Shown piece after piece: positions 1-5,016 of a stretch of DNA of 5,721 nucleotides. The stretch comes from Planctomycetaceae bacterium. GTDB taxonomy: Bacteria > Planctomycetota > Planctomycetia > Pirellulales > Thermoguttaceae. Positions within the stretch are counted from its first letter, which is position 1; the number at the start of each line of letters is the position of its first letter. The position numbers and the translations under genes are program-made. The notes below the pieces were generated by a model. It saw only the letters and a list, made by a program, of their open reading frames with translations, did not search any database and was not told where the DNA came from. The stretch spans positions 1 to 5,721 of the forward strand of contig JAISJZ010000213.1 in NCBI GenBank assembly GCA_031261125.1. Reading direction: 5' to 3'.

Positions 1-504
1 GGTCAATTCGCAAAATATCTGGGAATGAAGTGTATCCGCGGTTCATCGTACCGGGACGGTGTCGCCGCTATCCGGCAATTTATGGCGTTGTCCAAACAAA
101 CAATAATGGCGTTCACGCCGGACGGTCCCCGCGGTCCGAGACGGACGCTGGCACCGGGGGCAGTATTCCTTGCGTCCCGTCTGCAACTGCCCGTTGTTCT
201 TGCCGGTTTCGGATACGGCAAAGAATGGCGGTTTAACAGTTGGGACAAATTTGCCGTACCGAAACCGTTTGCCCGCGGCAGAATGATTACGTCGCCGCTG
301 CTGTCGGTTCCGCCGAAATTGGATAAAGACGGAATCGAACATTACCGGCAGCAATTGGAAACGAATCTGACGCTGCTGACGAAAGCAGCGGAGGATTGGG
401 CAATTTCCGGCGAACCGATGTGCGGTGAATCCGTTGTTTGTCCCGGTCCGAAGTGTTCACTTATGTATTACGGCAGCGACAAGCGGGCGGAACCTATTGT
501 TTGA
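1..504 (+). CDS. DUF374 / lysophospholipid acyltransferase-like protein, 5' partial
   Basis: The reading frame is open from base 1 and ends at TGA 502-504, giving 167 visible residues. The true start lies before the window; the first ATG at base 25 is internal, because residues before it (GQFAKYLGMKCIRGSS) still fit the family. Recognisable family blocks are RGSSYRDGVAAIRQF (about residues 13-27), TPDGPRGPRRTLAPGAVFLA (39-58) and SWDKFAVPKPFAR, in the order expected of DUF374 proteins, which are related to LpxL/PlsC acyltransferases. Such proteins are thought to acylate lipid A-like or lysophospholipid acceptors at the inner membrane. The upstream half, where an HX4D-type catalytic motif would sit, is not visible, so activity cannot be judged. 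The last 35 or so residues are a tail beyond the domain. The end overlaps the convergent esterase gene by 11 bp. Family assignment is firm; the substrate is unknown. Confidence 0.85.
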   Translation, partial: GQFAKYLGMKCIRGSSYRDGVAAIRQFMALSKQTIMAFTPDGPRGPRRTLAPGAVFLASRLQLPVVLAGFGYGKEWRFNSWDKFAVPKPFARGRMITSPLLSVPPKLDKDGIEHYRQQLETNLTLLTKAAEDWAISGEPMCGESVVCPGPKCSLMYYGSDKRAEPIV

Positions 505-1798
505 CCCGGTTCTTTTCGATATAGTCCCAAAGCAGTTTGTTCGCCGCTTCGTTCGTTTTTTGCGGAACGGCGTGCGTCGCCTCCGGGGTCGGAAAAATCT
601 GTTTCGCTGTTTTAATACCGTTGTACGCCAAATACACGGATGTTGCCGAACAAGTGGTATCAATGAAACCAGTCGAGAGGATACATTCCGCTTTAATCCG
701 TTTGGCAAAATTGACAACATCAACGTATGGCACTGCCTTGACGATTGCAGGGTCGGCATCATCTTCGGTCTTTCCCCGCAGGAAACCGGGCCAGCCGTCA
801 AAGTTGCCTTCCAATCCGCCGAGCGGATAACACAGTGCCGGAACATAAGCGCAGCAGAACGTTACATCGGGGTCAATACCTGCGGCAACGAGCGATTGTC
901 CGCCGCCCTGACTGCCGCCGCGGACAACGAGAATTTTCCCATCCCATTCCGGCTGCGATTTCATAAATTGCAGCGAACGAATGACCCGCAGGTACATTCC
1001 GGTGAAATACACTTTTTCCCGGTCGGTGCTGTTGCCAATGCGGTAGTCCTTCAATTTGCCGTTTGCCAAATCGGTGTAGAACGCGGCGGGCTGTCCGTTT
1101 TCGATGCCGTGAGCGTTGACATCCATTGCTAACGCTCCTTTGGCAGCATCGTACAGCGGCGTACCGGCACTGCGGACACCGGCACCGTGATAAGACATAA
1201 TTATCGGCAGTGTCTTCGGTTTTGCTCCGGCGGGCTTGGCGAAATACCCGGAAACCGGCATACCGCCGAGACAATCGACTTTCACGTCATACACTTCGAC
1301 GTTCGGAACCTTGTCTTGTGTAACTTTGACAAGTTTCGGGTTCATCGGAATCTTCGCTAACTCATCTTTCTTGCTGTTCCAAAATTCATCGAAGTCCGCC
1401 GGTTCCGCAAATTTTGTAGTGATTTCCAGCGGAGAAAAACCGGCACCGCCGATGCCGGAGATTTTTGTGCCGTTCACTTCACCGCCGACGAAACAGCGGA
1501 CGAAACCGGGGTGCGGCAGCGTTGCTTTCACCGCAGCACCGGTGTCCGTTGTCGTGAGCGAACCTTTTTCGTTGTAATTGCCGTCGCCTTGCAATGCGTA
1601 CCAGAGTTCTTGACCGGCGACACACTTACCGTCTTCGGTTAAGGTAATGCGGAACGTTGCTGTTTCGCCTTTCTTGTACAGGGCATCGTCTTTCTCTGCT
1701 CTGACTTCGAGCAACGGTGCCTTCTGTTGTGCCGATACCGGTACGAAACAGAACAGGGTGATGAGAACGATAACGGGGAAGCGGTGTAAATGTTTCAT
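494..1798 (-). CDS. Secreted acetylxylan esterase / cephalosporin-C deacetylase family (AXE1) hydrolase
   Basis: The protein has 434 residues from ATG 1798. An in-frame ATG at 1849 would add 17 residues, but 1798 is preferred: it gives a clean signal peptide (MKHLHRFPVI..., hydrophobic core, cleavage after VSA at about residue 23) and has AGAGGA four bases upstream. Residues about 25-130 look like a beta-rich N-terminal domain. The AXE1 alpha/beta-hydrolase follows, opening with ADFDEFWNSKKDELAKIP (134-151). The nucleophile is Ser296 in VVRGGSQGGGQS, with Asp380 in GFIDTTCSATSVYLAY and His409 in EATHAVP. The spacing (+84, +29) resembles the known Ser-Asp-His triads of this family. The family removes acetyl groups from xylan, xylo-oligosaccharides or cephalosporin C, so a periplasmic or extracellular role in deacetylating plant polysaccharide is likely. 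About 110 extra N-terminal residues make it longer than the single-domain enzymes of roughly 320 residues. The precise substrate is unproven. Confidence 0.92.
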   Translation of the reverse strand: MKHLHRFPVIVLITLFCFVPVSAQQKAPLLEVRAEKDDALYKKGETATFRITLTEDGKCVAGQELWYALQGDGNYNEKGSLTTTDTGAAVKATLPHPGFVRCFVGGEVNGTKISGIGGAGFSPLEITTKFAEPADFDEFWNSKKDELAKIPMNPKLVKVTQDKVPNVEVYDVKVDCLGGMPVSGYFAKPAGAKPKTLPIIMSYHGAGVRSAGTPLYDAAKGALAMDVNAHGIENGQPAAFYTDLANGKLKDYRIGNSTDREKVYFTGMYLRVIRSLQFMKSQPEWDGKILVVRGGSQGGGQSLVAAGIDPDVTFCCAYVPALCYPLGGLEGNFDGWPGFLRGKTEDDADPAIVKAVPYVDVVNFAKRIKAECILSTGFIDTTCSATSVYLAYNGIKTAKQIFPTPEATHAVPQKTNEAANKLLWDYIEKNRVKQ

Positions 1799-1802
1799 AG
1801 AG

Positions 1803-1808
1803 TCCTCT
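1803..1808 (-). promoter_or_regulatory. Ribosome binding site of the esterase gene
   Basis: AGAGGA lies on the minus strand four bases before ATG 1798. It supports 1798 over the in-frame ATG at 1849, which has no comparable purine block. Confidence 0.6.
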
Positions 1809-1847
1809 TTGTGGTCGGGAAGGAAAAAAGGAAAAATTGAAAACAGC

Positions 1848-1876
1848 ATTGTACCGTCAACTGCCGACGAAATCTA
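1848..1876 (-). promoter_or_regulatory. Candidate sigma70-type promoter of the esterase gene
   Basis: On the minus strand TAGATT (1871-1876, 3 of 6 consensus bases) is separated by 17 bases from TACAAT (1848-1853, 5 of 6). Transcription would begin near 1841, leaving a leader of about 43 bases before ATG 1798. The alternative ATG at 1849 would lie inside the -10 box, again favouring 1798. The -35 match is weak, so this is a candidate only. Confidence 0.4.
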
Positions 1877-1878
1877 TA

Positions 1879-1899
1879 ATTTGAACAAATCTTTCAAAT
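1879..1899. repeat. 7-bp inverted repeat in the divergent intergenic region (possible operator)
   Basis: ATTTGAA (1879-1885) and TTCAAAT (1893-1899) form a perfect dyad with a 7-base centre. It sits between the two divergent genes and just upstream of the candidate esterase -35 box. That is a typical place for a dimeric regulator, but there is no direct evidence of binding, and AT-rich dyads of this length can arise by chance. Confidence 0.35.
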
Positions 1900-1952
1900 A
1901 CGGTGTTCGGATAACCGCCTGAATATACCTTATTTTACGCTCTCCGTCCTAC

Positions 1953-1980
1953 TTGAATAATGCCCCCTGTATGTTAAAAT
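1953..1980 (+). promoter_or_regulatory. Candidate sigma70-type promoter of tatC
   Basis: TTGAAT (1953-1958, 4 of 6 consensus) is followed after 16 bases by TAAAAT (1975-1980, 5 of 6). Transcription would start near 1987, about 50 bases before the chosen tatC start at 2039. The in-frame ATG at 1979 overlaps the -10 box and so could not be translated from this promoter. Confidence 0.5.
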
Positions 1981-2038
1981 GGGGAAAATTCAATATAAGC
2001 GGGGGCGAATCCCTCGTGCTAACGATATTATACGCCCG

Positions 2039-3169
2039 ATGAAAGACGATAACCTGTTCTCCGAAACGTCAATGAGTTTCGGAGAACACCTCGAAGAACT
2101 CCGAAAATGCTTGTTCAAGGCGTTGTACTGCTTCGCAATCGGCAGCGTTCTCGGCTTTCTGCTCGGCGGATATGTCGTCGATTATATTCAGGTTCCCGTT
2201 AAAAAATCGCTGGACGTTTATTACCGGCAGCAGTCCGAAAAACAACTCGAAGCCGAACGTAAAAAATTGGAAAACGAAGGAATCCCTTCGGAAGTGTTCG
2301 ACAAACCGTTCCGCAACGGGTTTATTCCGTTTGAAGTGTATCTGTATCCCGGCGAACTGGAACGGGTTCTCGAACGGCAAAAAGAACGCCGGAAAGGAAC
2401 GTTGTCGTCTGTCGGCGATTTTAACAGTGTTGATAATCTGACGGTGCGCAAACGTCAATGGGCAAAAAAACAGGCGGAGTTATTCGGCGGGGCATTGGAT
2501 TTGTCTGATACGGAAGTTCACTTTGACGAAGAACCGATTCGGATGATGTTCTTTACCCGGTTGCTGAACGATGCCCGGACAAAAACGAAAGCACTTGGCG
2601 TGTATGAGGCGTTCGGTATTTATATCAAAGCGTCTTTGGTTTCCGGTCTTGTTCTGGCATCGCCGTTCATTGCGTATTATCTTTGGTCGTTTGTTGCAGC
2701 CGGTTTGTATCCGCACGAAAAGAAATACATCTATTATTTTATTCCGGTCAGCGTGGTGCTGTTTTTGTCCGGGGCAATTTTTGCGTTCCTGTTTGTATTT
2801 CAGTTCGTTCTTGATTTTCTGTTCTGGTTCAATGCTTGGATGAACATTGACCCCGACCCGCGGATTAGCGAGTGGATGGGTTTCGCGTTGCTGCTGCCGG
2901 TTGGTTTTGGTATTAGTTTTCAGTTGCCGCTGGTAATGTTCGTATTGGAACGTGTCGGTATTTTCACATTTCAGCAGTACATATCCAAGTGGCGGATTTC
3001 TGTTTTAGCGATTTTTGTTTTGGCGTTGCTGTTGACACCGGGCGACCCCGGAAGTATGTGTCTGATGGCGGTGCCGCTGACGATTTTGTATTTTGCCGGT
3101 ATTTATTTCTGCTGGCTGATTCCGCGTCCGAAGGGGTTGTTTGATTTCGATGAGGAAAACGCGGCGTAG
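2039..3169 (+). CDS. tatC: Sec-independent (twin-arginine) protein translocase subunit TatC with large periplasmic insertion
   Basis: TatC is the core inner-membrane receptor that binds twin-arginine signal peptides and assembles with TatA/TatB to export folded proteins. From ATG 2039 the protein has 376 residues; family members are usually about 250. SFGEHLEELRKCLF (13-26) is the classic cytoplasmic N-terminus. Membrane segments lie near 26-47, 191-216, 229-258, 278-304, 317-333 and 340-361. The conserved WSFVAAGLYPHEKK block carries Glu227, matching the signal-peptide-binding Glu103 of E. coli, and the late LLLTPGDP loop is present. The extra length is a charged, partly coiled-coil-like stretch at about 52-185 between segments 1 and 2, which topology puts in the periplasm. 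Upstream in-frame ATG 1979 adds 20 atypical residues and overlaps the promoter; no clear Shine-Dalgarno precedes either start. No tatA/B is adjacent. Confidence 0.95.
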   Translation: MKDDNLFSETSMSFGEHLEELRKCLFKALYCFAIGSVLGFLLGGYVVDYIQVPVKKSLDVYYRQQSEKQLEAERKKLENEGIPSEVFDKPFRNGFIPFEVYLYPGELERVLERQKERRKGTLSSVGDFNSVDNLTVRKRQWAKKQAELFGGALDLSDTEVHFDEEPIRMMFFTRLLNDARTKTKALGVYEAFGIYIKASLVSGLVLASPFIAYYLWSFVAAGLYPHEKKYIYYFIPVSVVLFLSGAIFAFLFVFQFVLDFLFWFNAWMNIDPDPRISEWMGFALLLPVGFGISFQLPLVMFVLERVGIFTFQQYISKWRISVLAIFVLALLLTPGDPGSMCLMAVPLTILYFAGIYFCWLIPRPKGLFDFDEENAA

Positions 3170-3172
3170 ATG
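3109..3172 (+). repeat. 64-bp direct repeat, copy 1 (functional tatC 3' end)
   Basis: The last 19 codons of tatC plus its stop and three following bases match 4831-4894 at 59 of 64 positions, 1722 bp downstream on the same strand. All five differences are transitions and there are no gaps. Similarity stops abruptly on the left. On the right only a weak resemblance (7 of 11 bases) continues to 3181. Confidence 0.9.
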
Positions 3173-3174
3173 CA

Positions 3175-3181
3175 TAATTTT
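3175..3181 (+). repeat. Left target-site duplication of the 407-bp IS1-like element
   Basis: TAATTTT directly abuts the left terminal repeat and recurs at 3589-3595 directly after the right one. IS1-family elements usually duplicate 8-9 bp. If the original target was 8 bp, the left copy has changed its first base from C to A (ATAATTTT against CTAATTTT). Confidence 0.75.
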
Positions 3182-3203
3182 GGGAGAGCTGCCATAAAGA
3201 CAG
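3182..3203 (+). repeat. Left terminal inverted repeat of the deleted IS1-like element
   Basis: It begins GGGAGAGCTGCCATAAAGA and matches the reverse complement of 3567-3588 at 15 of 22 positions. The GCTGCCA core is at the same distance from the tip as in the E. coli IS1 left end, recalled from memory. Confidence 0.7.
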
Positions 3204-3225
3204 TTATTGTACCATTGCTTATAGG
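3197..3225 (+). promoter_or_regulatory. Candidate IS promoter partly inside the left terminal repeat
   Basis: AAGACA (3197-3202, 4 of 6) and TATAGG (3220-3225, 4 of 6) are 17 bases apart. IS1 is known to have its transposase promoter in the left terminal repeat, so the position is sensible although both boxes are mediocre. Confidence 0.3.
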
Positions 3226-3260
3226 ATTAGTACAAGGCATTTACGGAGGTATTCAAGTCG

Positions 3261-3488
3261 ATGGATTGCAAGCATTGTCATTCGGAAGATTTCCACAAGA
3301 GCGGTTGCACGCGAGGCAAACAATGCTACAAATGTAAGGACTGCGGACGATATTTTTCGGATGGATTCTCAGCGGTCGCCAAAAAACAACACGGCTGCAA
3401 CGTTCCGGTGATTGTACAACAAAGTGAAACACTTGAAAAATACGGTGTTCTACACGGCGGACGAAGGTTGTGTCGAAGAGTGAAATAA
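3261..3488 (+). pseudogene. InsA-like zinc-ribbon remnant of IS1-family transposase
   Basis: An ATG at 3261, 11 bases after GGAGG (3245-3249), opens a 75-residue frame. Its first 35 or so residues are a typical IS1 InsA zinc ribbon: C3-x2-C6, then GCTRGKQCYKCKDCGRYFS with C25-x2-C28. In complete InsA proteins a helix-turn-helix (SIGRLLGVS-like) follows. Here, after about residue 45, the sequence turns into a low-similarity tail without that domain, so the frame probably runs across an internal deletion junction. A full element would go on to encode the InsB DDE catalytic domain, which is absent. The product might still bind element ends and act as a repressor, as InsA does in IS1, but the missing HTH argues against it. 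I regard it as a non-functional relic. Confidence 0.75.
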
Positions 3489-3566
3489 TGGTCGATTTGA
3501 CGTTACGGCTGTGGAACGCACTGACAATACCCGACGTTTTTAAGCAGTATCAGCAAAAATTTATGG

Positions 3567-3588
3567 CTATCTTTAAGTGAACGATCCC
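3567..3588 (-). repeat. Right terminal inverted repeat of the deleted IS1-like element
   Basis: Read on the minus strand it starts GGGATCGTTCACTTAAAGAT and pairs with 3182-3203. Its outermost base supplies the last base of the TAG stop codon of the LTxxQ gene. Confidence 0.7.
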
Positions 3589-4667
3589 TAATTTTCTTTC
3601 GTCGGGAACGCTTTTAATGCTTTTCGTTCTTCTTTGAAATCTTTTGGCGTACCGTCTCCCGGTTTCCACGAATCAGGACCGGGAACATATTGCCCCTTCT
3701 TTTCTTTCACCTCCCGTTCTTGTTTCATTCCGGCAAGCATCTTTTTGACAAAATTCGGGGCGTTGTCTTGCAAATCCTGCATCTTGTCGAGTTGCTCGTC
3801 CGTCAGAACATCCATCAAACAAAATTTCAGCCGGTTAGCAAAATCCGAACCCCGCTTGTTATGTTCAGCATACCGTTTTTTCAATGCTTCGTTTTTGTCC
3901 GCTTTCGAGATTCCTTCACTGTGGGCTTTCAACACATCGTCCCGTGATGCCGGTTTTTGATCTTTGAACGTTTCGGCAAGATATTTTGCCGATTCGCGGA
4001 ACCGTTCTTGCCGCAAGTCCATTGATTCGTCAAGAAGTTTGTCAAACTCTTTTTCCATTTCCTCTTTGATTTCGCTCATCTGCTTTTTCTGTTCGTCGCT
4101 CAAACCGAGCGGCTCGAACATCGCCGGATTCGGCAGTCCCATTTCGTTCATCAATTCCAGTTCCATGCTGCGGACTTTTTGCATCTGTTCCGGCGTGAGC
4201 GTAGTTTCAATGGTTTGCTGCATATCGCCGAGCCACATCGCAATTGTTGCCGATGCGGCTGCCAGCACTTCTTTTCTTTCTTCGCCGGAGAGATTATCGA
4301 AATAGGCATCGTTACGCTGCATCGCTTGTTGTTGAGCTTGGATTGCCGCCATAAAAACCGGGTCTTTTTCCTCAATTTTTTTGCGGAACCAATCGCCGCC
4401 GAATTCGTTATCCTTCCGAAGAAAAGCGAATTTTTCGCTTTGTTCCTGTGTCAAATCCAAATCGGCTTCATCGCCTCTCAAATAGAACCGCAAAGCCATC
4501 CACGAGCCGCGTCCCTCCCAAGCGGAACGCTGAGCCGGACGATCTTGGGCTTCTTGTTCAAACCGCCAACGAGACGATTGAAACGTCTTTAAGAGTTGGT
4601 CGGCATCCTGCGCCACAACCGGAAACGCGATACCGAAGAAAAAAACCGACAAAACGAAACGTAACAT
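3588..4667 (-). CDS. Exported protein with LTxxQ-type (Spy/CpxP-like) motifs, function unknown
   Basis: The protein has 359 residues from ATG 4667, with GGAAG five bases upstream. The first 19 residues form a signal peptide (MLRFVLSVFFFGIAFPVVA, cut before QDAD), so the protein is exported. The mature part is very hydrophilic, mostly helical by composition, and rich in Glu, Lys, Gln and Met. Four LTxxQ-like motifs occur: LTQEQ (72-76), LTPEQ (157-161), LSDEQ (189-193) and LTDEQ (288-292). LTxxQ motifs mark the Spy/CpxP family of periplasmic chaperones and stress sensors, but this protein is about twice their length, so the family link is an inference from motifs only. Cys283 is the only cysteine of the mature protein. 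It has its own promoter (4700-4728). Its stop codon TAG (3588-3590) is formed at the junction with the deleted IS element, so its original C-terminus is uncertain. Confidence 0.88.
   Translation of the reverse strand: MLRFVLSVFFFGIAFPVVAQDADQLLKTFQSSRWRFEQEAQDRPAQRSAWEGRGSWMALRFYLRGDEADLDLTQEQSEKFAFLRKDNEFGGDWFRKKIEEKDPVFMAAIQAQQQAMQRNDAYFDNLSGEERKEVLAAASATIAMWLGDMQQTIETTLTPEQMQKVRSMELELMNEMGLPNPAMFEPLGLSDEQKKQMSEIKEEMEKEFDKLLDESMDLRQERFRESAKYLAETFKDQKPASRDDVLKAHSEGISKADKNEALKKRYAEHNKRGSDFANRLKFCLMDVLTDEQLDKMQDLQDNAPNFVKKMLAGMKQEREVKEKKGQYVPGPDSWKPGDGTPKDFKEERKALKAFPTKEN
3589..3595 (+). repeat. Right target-site duplication of the 407-bp IS1-like element
   Basis: TAATTTT lies directly after the right terminal repeat and is identical to 3175-3181. 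On the minus strand it forms part of the last codons and stop of the LTxxQ gene. Confidence 0.75.
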
Positions 4668-4699
4668 AGCGTCTTCCGTTAAGATAAAGGGACGGGGGA

Positions 4700-4728
4700 A
4701 TTATAACACCCTGCTACATCGGACGCAA
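4700..4728 (-). promoter_or_regulatory. Promoter of the LTxxQ-protein gene
   Basis: On the minus strand TTGCGT (4723-4728, TTG matching) and a perfect TATAAT (4700-4705) are exactly 17 bases apart. Transcription would start near 4693, leaving a leader of about 26 bases before ATG 4667. Confidence 0.65.
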
Positions 4729-4755
4729 GCGTTATTGGGGAACCTCCACTGACCT

Positions 4756-4778
4756 CGTATTTTATCAAAAAAAATACG
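4756..4778. repeat. 8-bp perfect inverted repeat upstream of the LTxxQ gene promoter
   Basis: CGTATTTT (4756-4763) and AAAATACG (4771-4778) are separated by 7 bases. The dyad is 28 bp upstream of the -35 box of the LTxxQ gene. It may be an upstream regulator site, or an AT-rich hairpin left from earlier sequence; no T-tract typical of a terminator follows on either side. Confidence 0.4.
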
Positions 4779-4786
4779 CAATGGAT

Positions 4787-4809
4787 GGGCGAAATCGAAA
4801 GGGCGAAAT
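4787..4809. repeat. Tandem GGGCGAAAT repeats
   Basis: GGGCGAAAT occurs at 4787-4795 and again at 4801-4809, a 14-base period, directly beyond the inverted repeat at 4756-4778. Regulator sites can have this form, but two short copies are weak evidence. Confidence 0.3.
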
Positions 4810-4830
4810 TACGTTTTCTTTTTTTCCGTC

Positions 4831-4894
4831 CTGCTGGCTAATTCTGCGTCCGAAGGGGTTGTTTGATTTTGATGGGGAAAATGCGGCGTAGATG
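4831..4894 (+). pseudogene. Decayed duplicate of the tatC 3' end (direct repeat copy 2)
   Basis: This stretch matches 3109-3172 at 59 of 64 bases with no gaps. It still reads the last 19 TatC codons in frame to TAG 4889-4891, with Pro362 changed to Leu and Glu372 to Gly; the other three differences are silent. All five changes are transitions, and four run from G/C to A/T relative to tatC, as expected of unselected DNA. No upstream tatC sequence precedes it, so it cannot make a protein. Together with copy 1 it brackets the deleted IS and the LTxxQ gene. Confidence 0.88.
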
Positions 4895-4902
4895 TACAAA
4901 TC

Positions 4903-4977
4903 TTATGTTTCCGGCGGGTGCGGGAACACGCTCAAAACGTTGCCGAAGCGGTCGCCGGTGCGGAATGATTGACTCAT
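4903..4977 (-). CDS. Possible 24-residue ORF or gene-end fragment, unknown
   Basis: ATG 4977 to TAA 4903 reads MSQSFRTGDRFGNVLSVFPH and ends PPET. The composition looks protein-like and the stop lies just 11 bases after the stop of the tatC duplicate, the same convergent layout seen for the LTxxQ gene and tatC. There is no ribosome binding site, and the frame continues upstream of the ATG without clear meaning. I do not recognise it. It could be the C-terminal scrap of a gene lost during rearrangement, or chance. Apart from this and the tatC duplicate, 4810-5016 holds nothing I can identify. Confidence 0.2.
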   Translation of the reverse strand: MSQSFRTGDRFGNVLSVFPHPPET

Positions 4978-5016
4978 TACAATTTGGCAAGATGATAACG
5001 CACCGGCAACGGCTGA

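Larger units (their letters stand above)
3182..3588 (+). mobile_element. Internally deleted (non-autonomous) IS1-family-like element, 407 bp
   Basis: The ends are imperfect inverted repeats that match at 15 of 22 positions: left GGGAGAGCTGCC... at 3182-3203, right 3567-3588, sharing GGGA at the tip and TAAAGA further in. The left tip also shares GCTGCCA at the same offset as the left end of IS1. A 7-bp duplication, TAATTTT, flanks the element. Inside are the zinc-ribbon start of an InsA-like protein (3261 on) and a short frame, 3488-3580, that stops 8 bases before the right end, as a transposase C-terminus would; I could not match those 30 residues to InsB. At 407 bp against roughly 0.7-0.8 kb for complete IS1 elements, the transposase catalytic core is missing, so it could move only if mobilised in trans. 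Confidence 0.75.

Noticed and set aside
425..1132. Long plus-strand frame of 235 codons
   Set aside because: It lies antisense to the esterase, whose catalytic triad and signal peptide are unmistakable; its translation is rich in Arg/Cys and has no recognisable domain.
1979..2038. Upstream in-frame ATG as the tatC start
   Set aside because: The added 20 residues are unlike TatC N-termini, and the ATG overlaps a good -10 box.
2069..2458. Minus-strand frame inside tatC
   Set aside because: It is a shadow of the tatC insertion region and resembles no protein.
3170..3337. Frame starting MHNFGRAAIKTV just after tatC
   Set aside because: It crosses the IS terminal repeat and overlaps the InsA zinc ribbon in another frame, so it is most likely chance.
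1896..3450. 13-base match AAATACGGTGTTC at 1896-1908 and 3438-3450
   Set aside because: A match of this length in a 5.7-kb window is near chance expectation and the flanks do not align.
3964..4592. Plus-strand frames of 113-137 codons
   Set aside because: They are antisense to the LTxxQ gene and rich in Ser, Cys and Phe, as expected of reversed Glu/Lys codons.
4756..4778. Rho-independent terminator for the tatC duplicate or upstream gene
   Set aside because: The stem is AT-rich, has no GC core and no following T-tract, and no gene ends into it.
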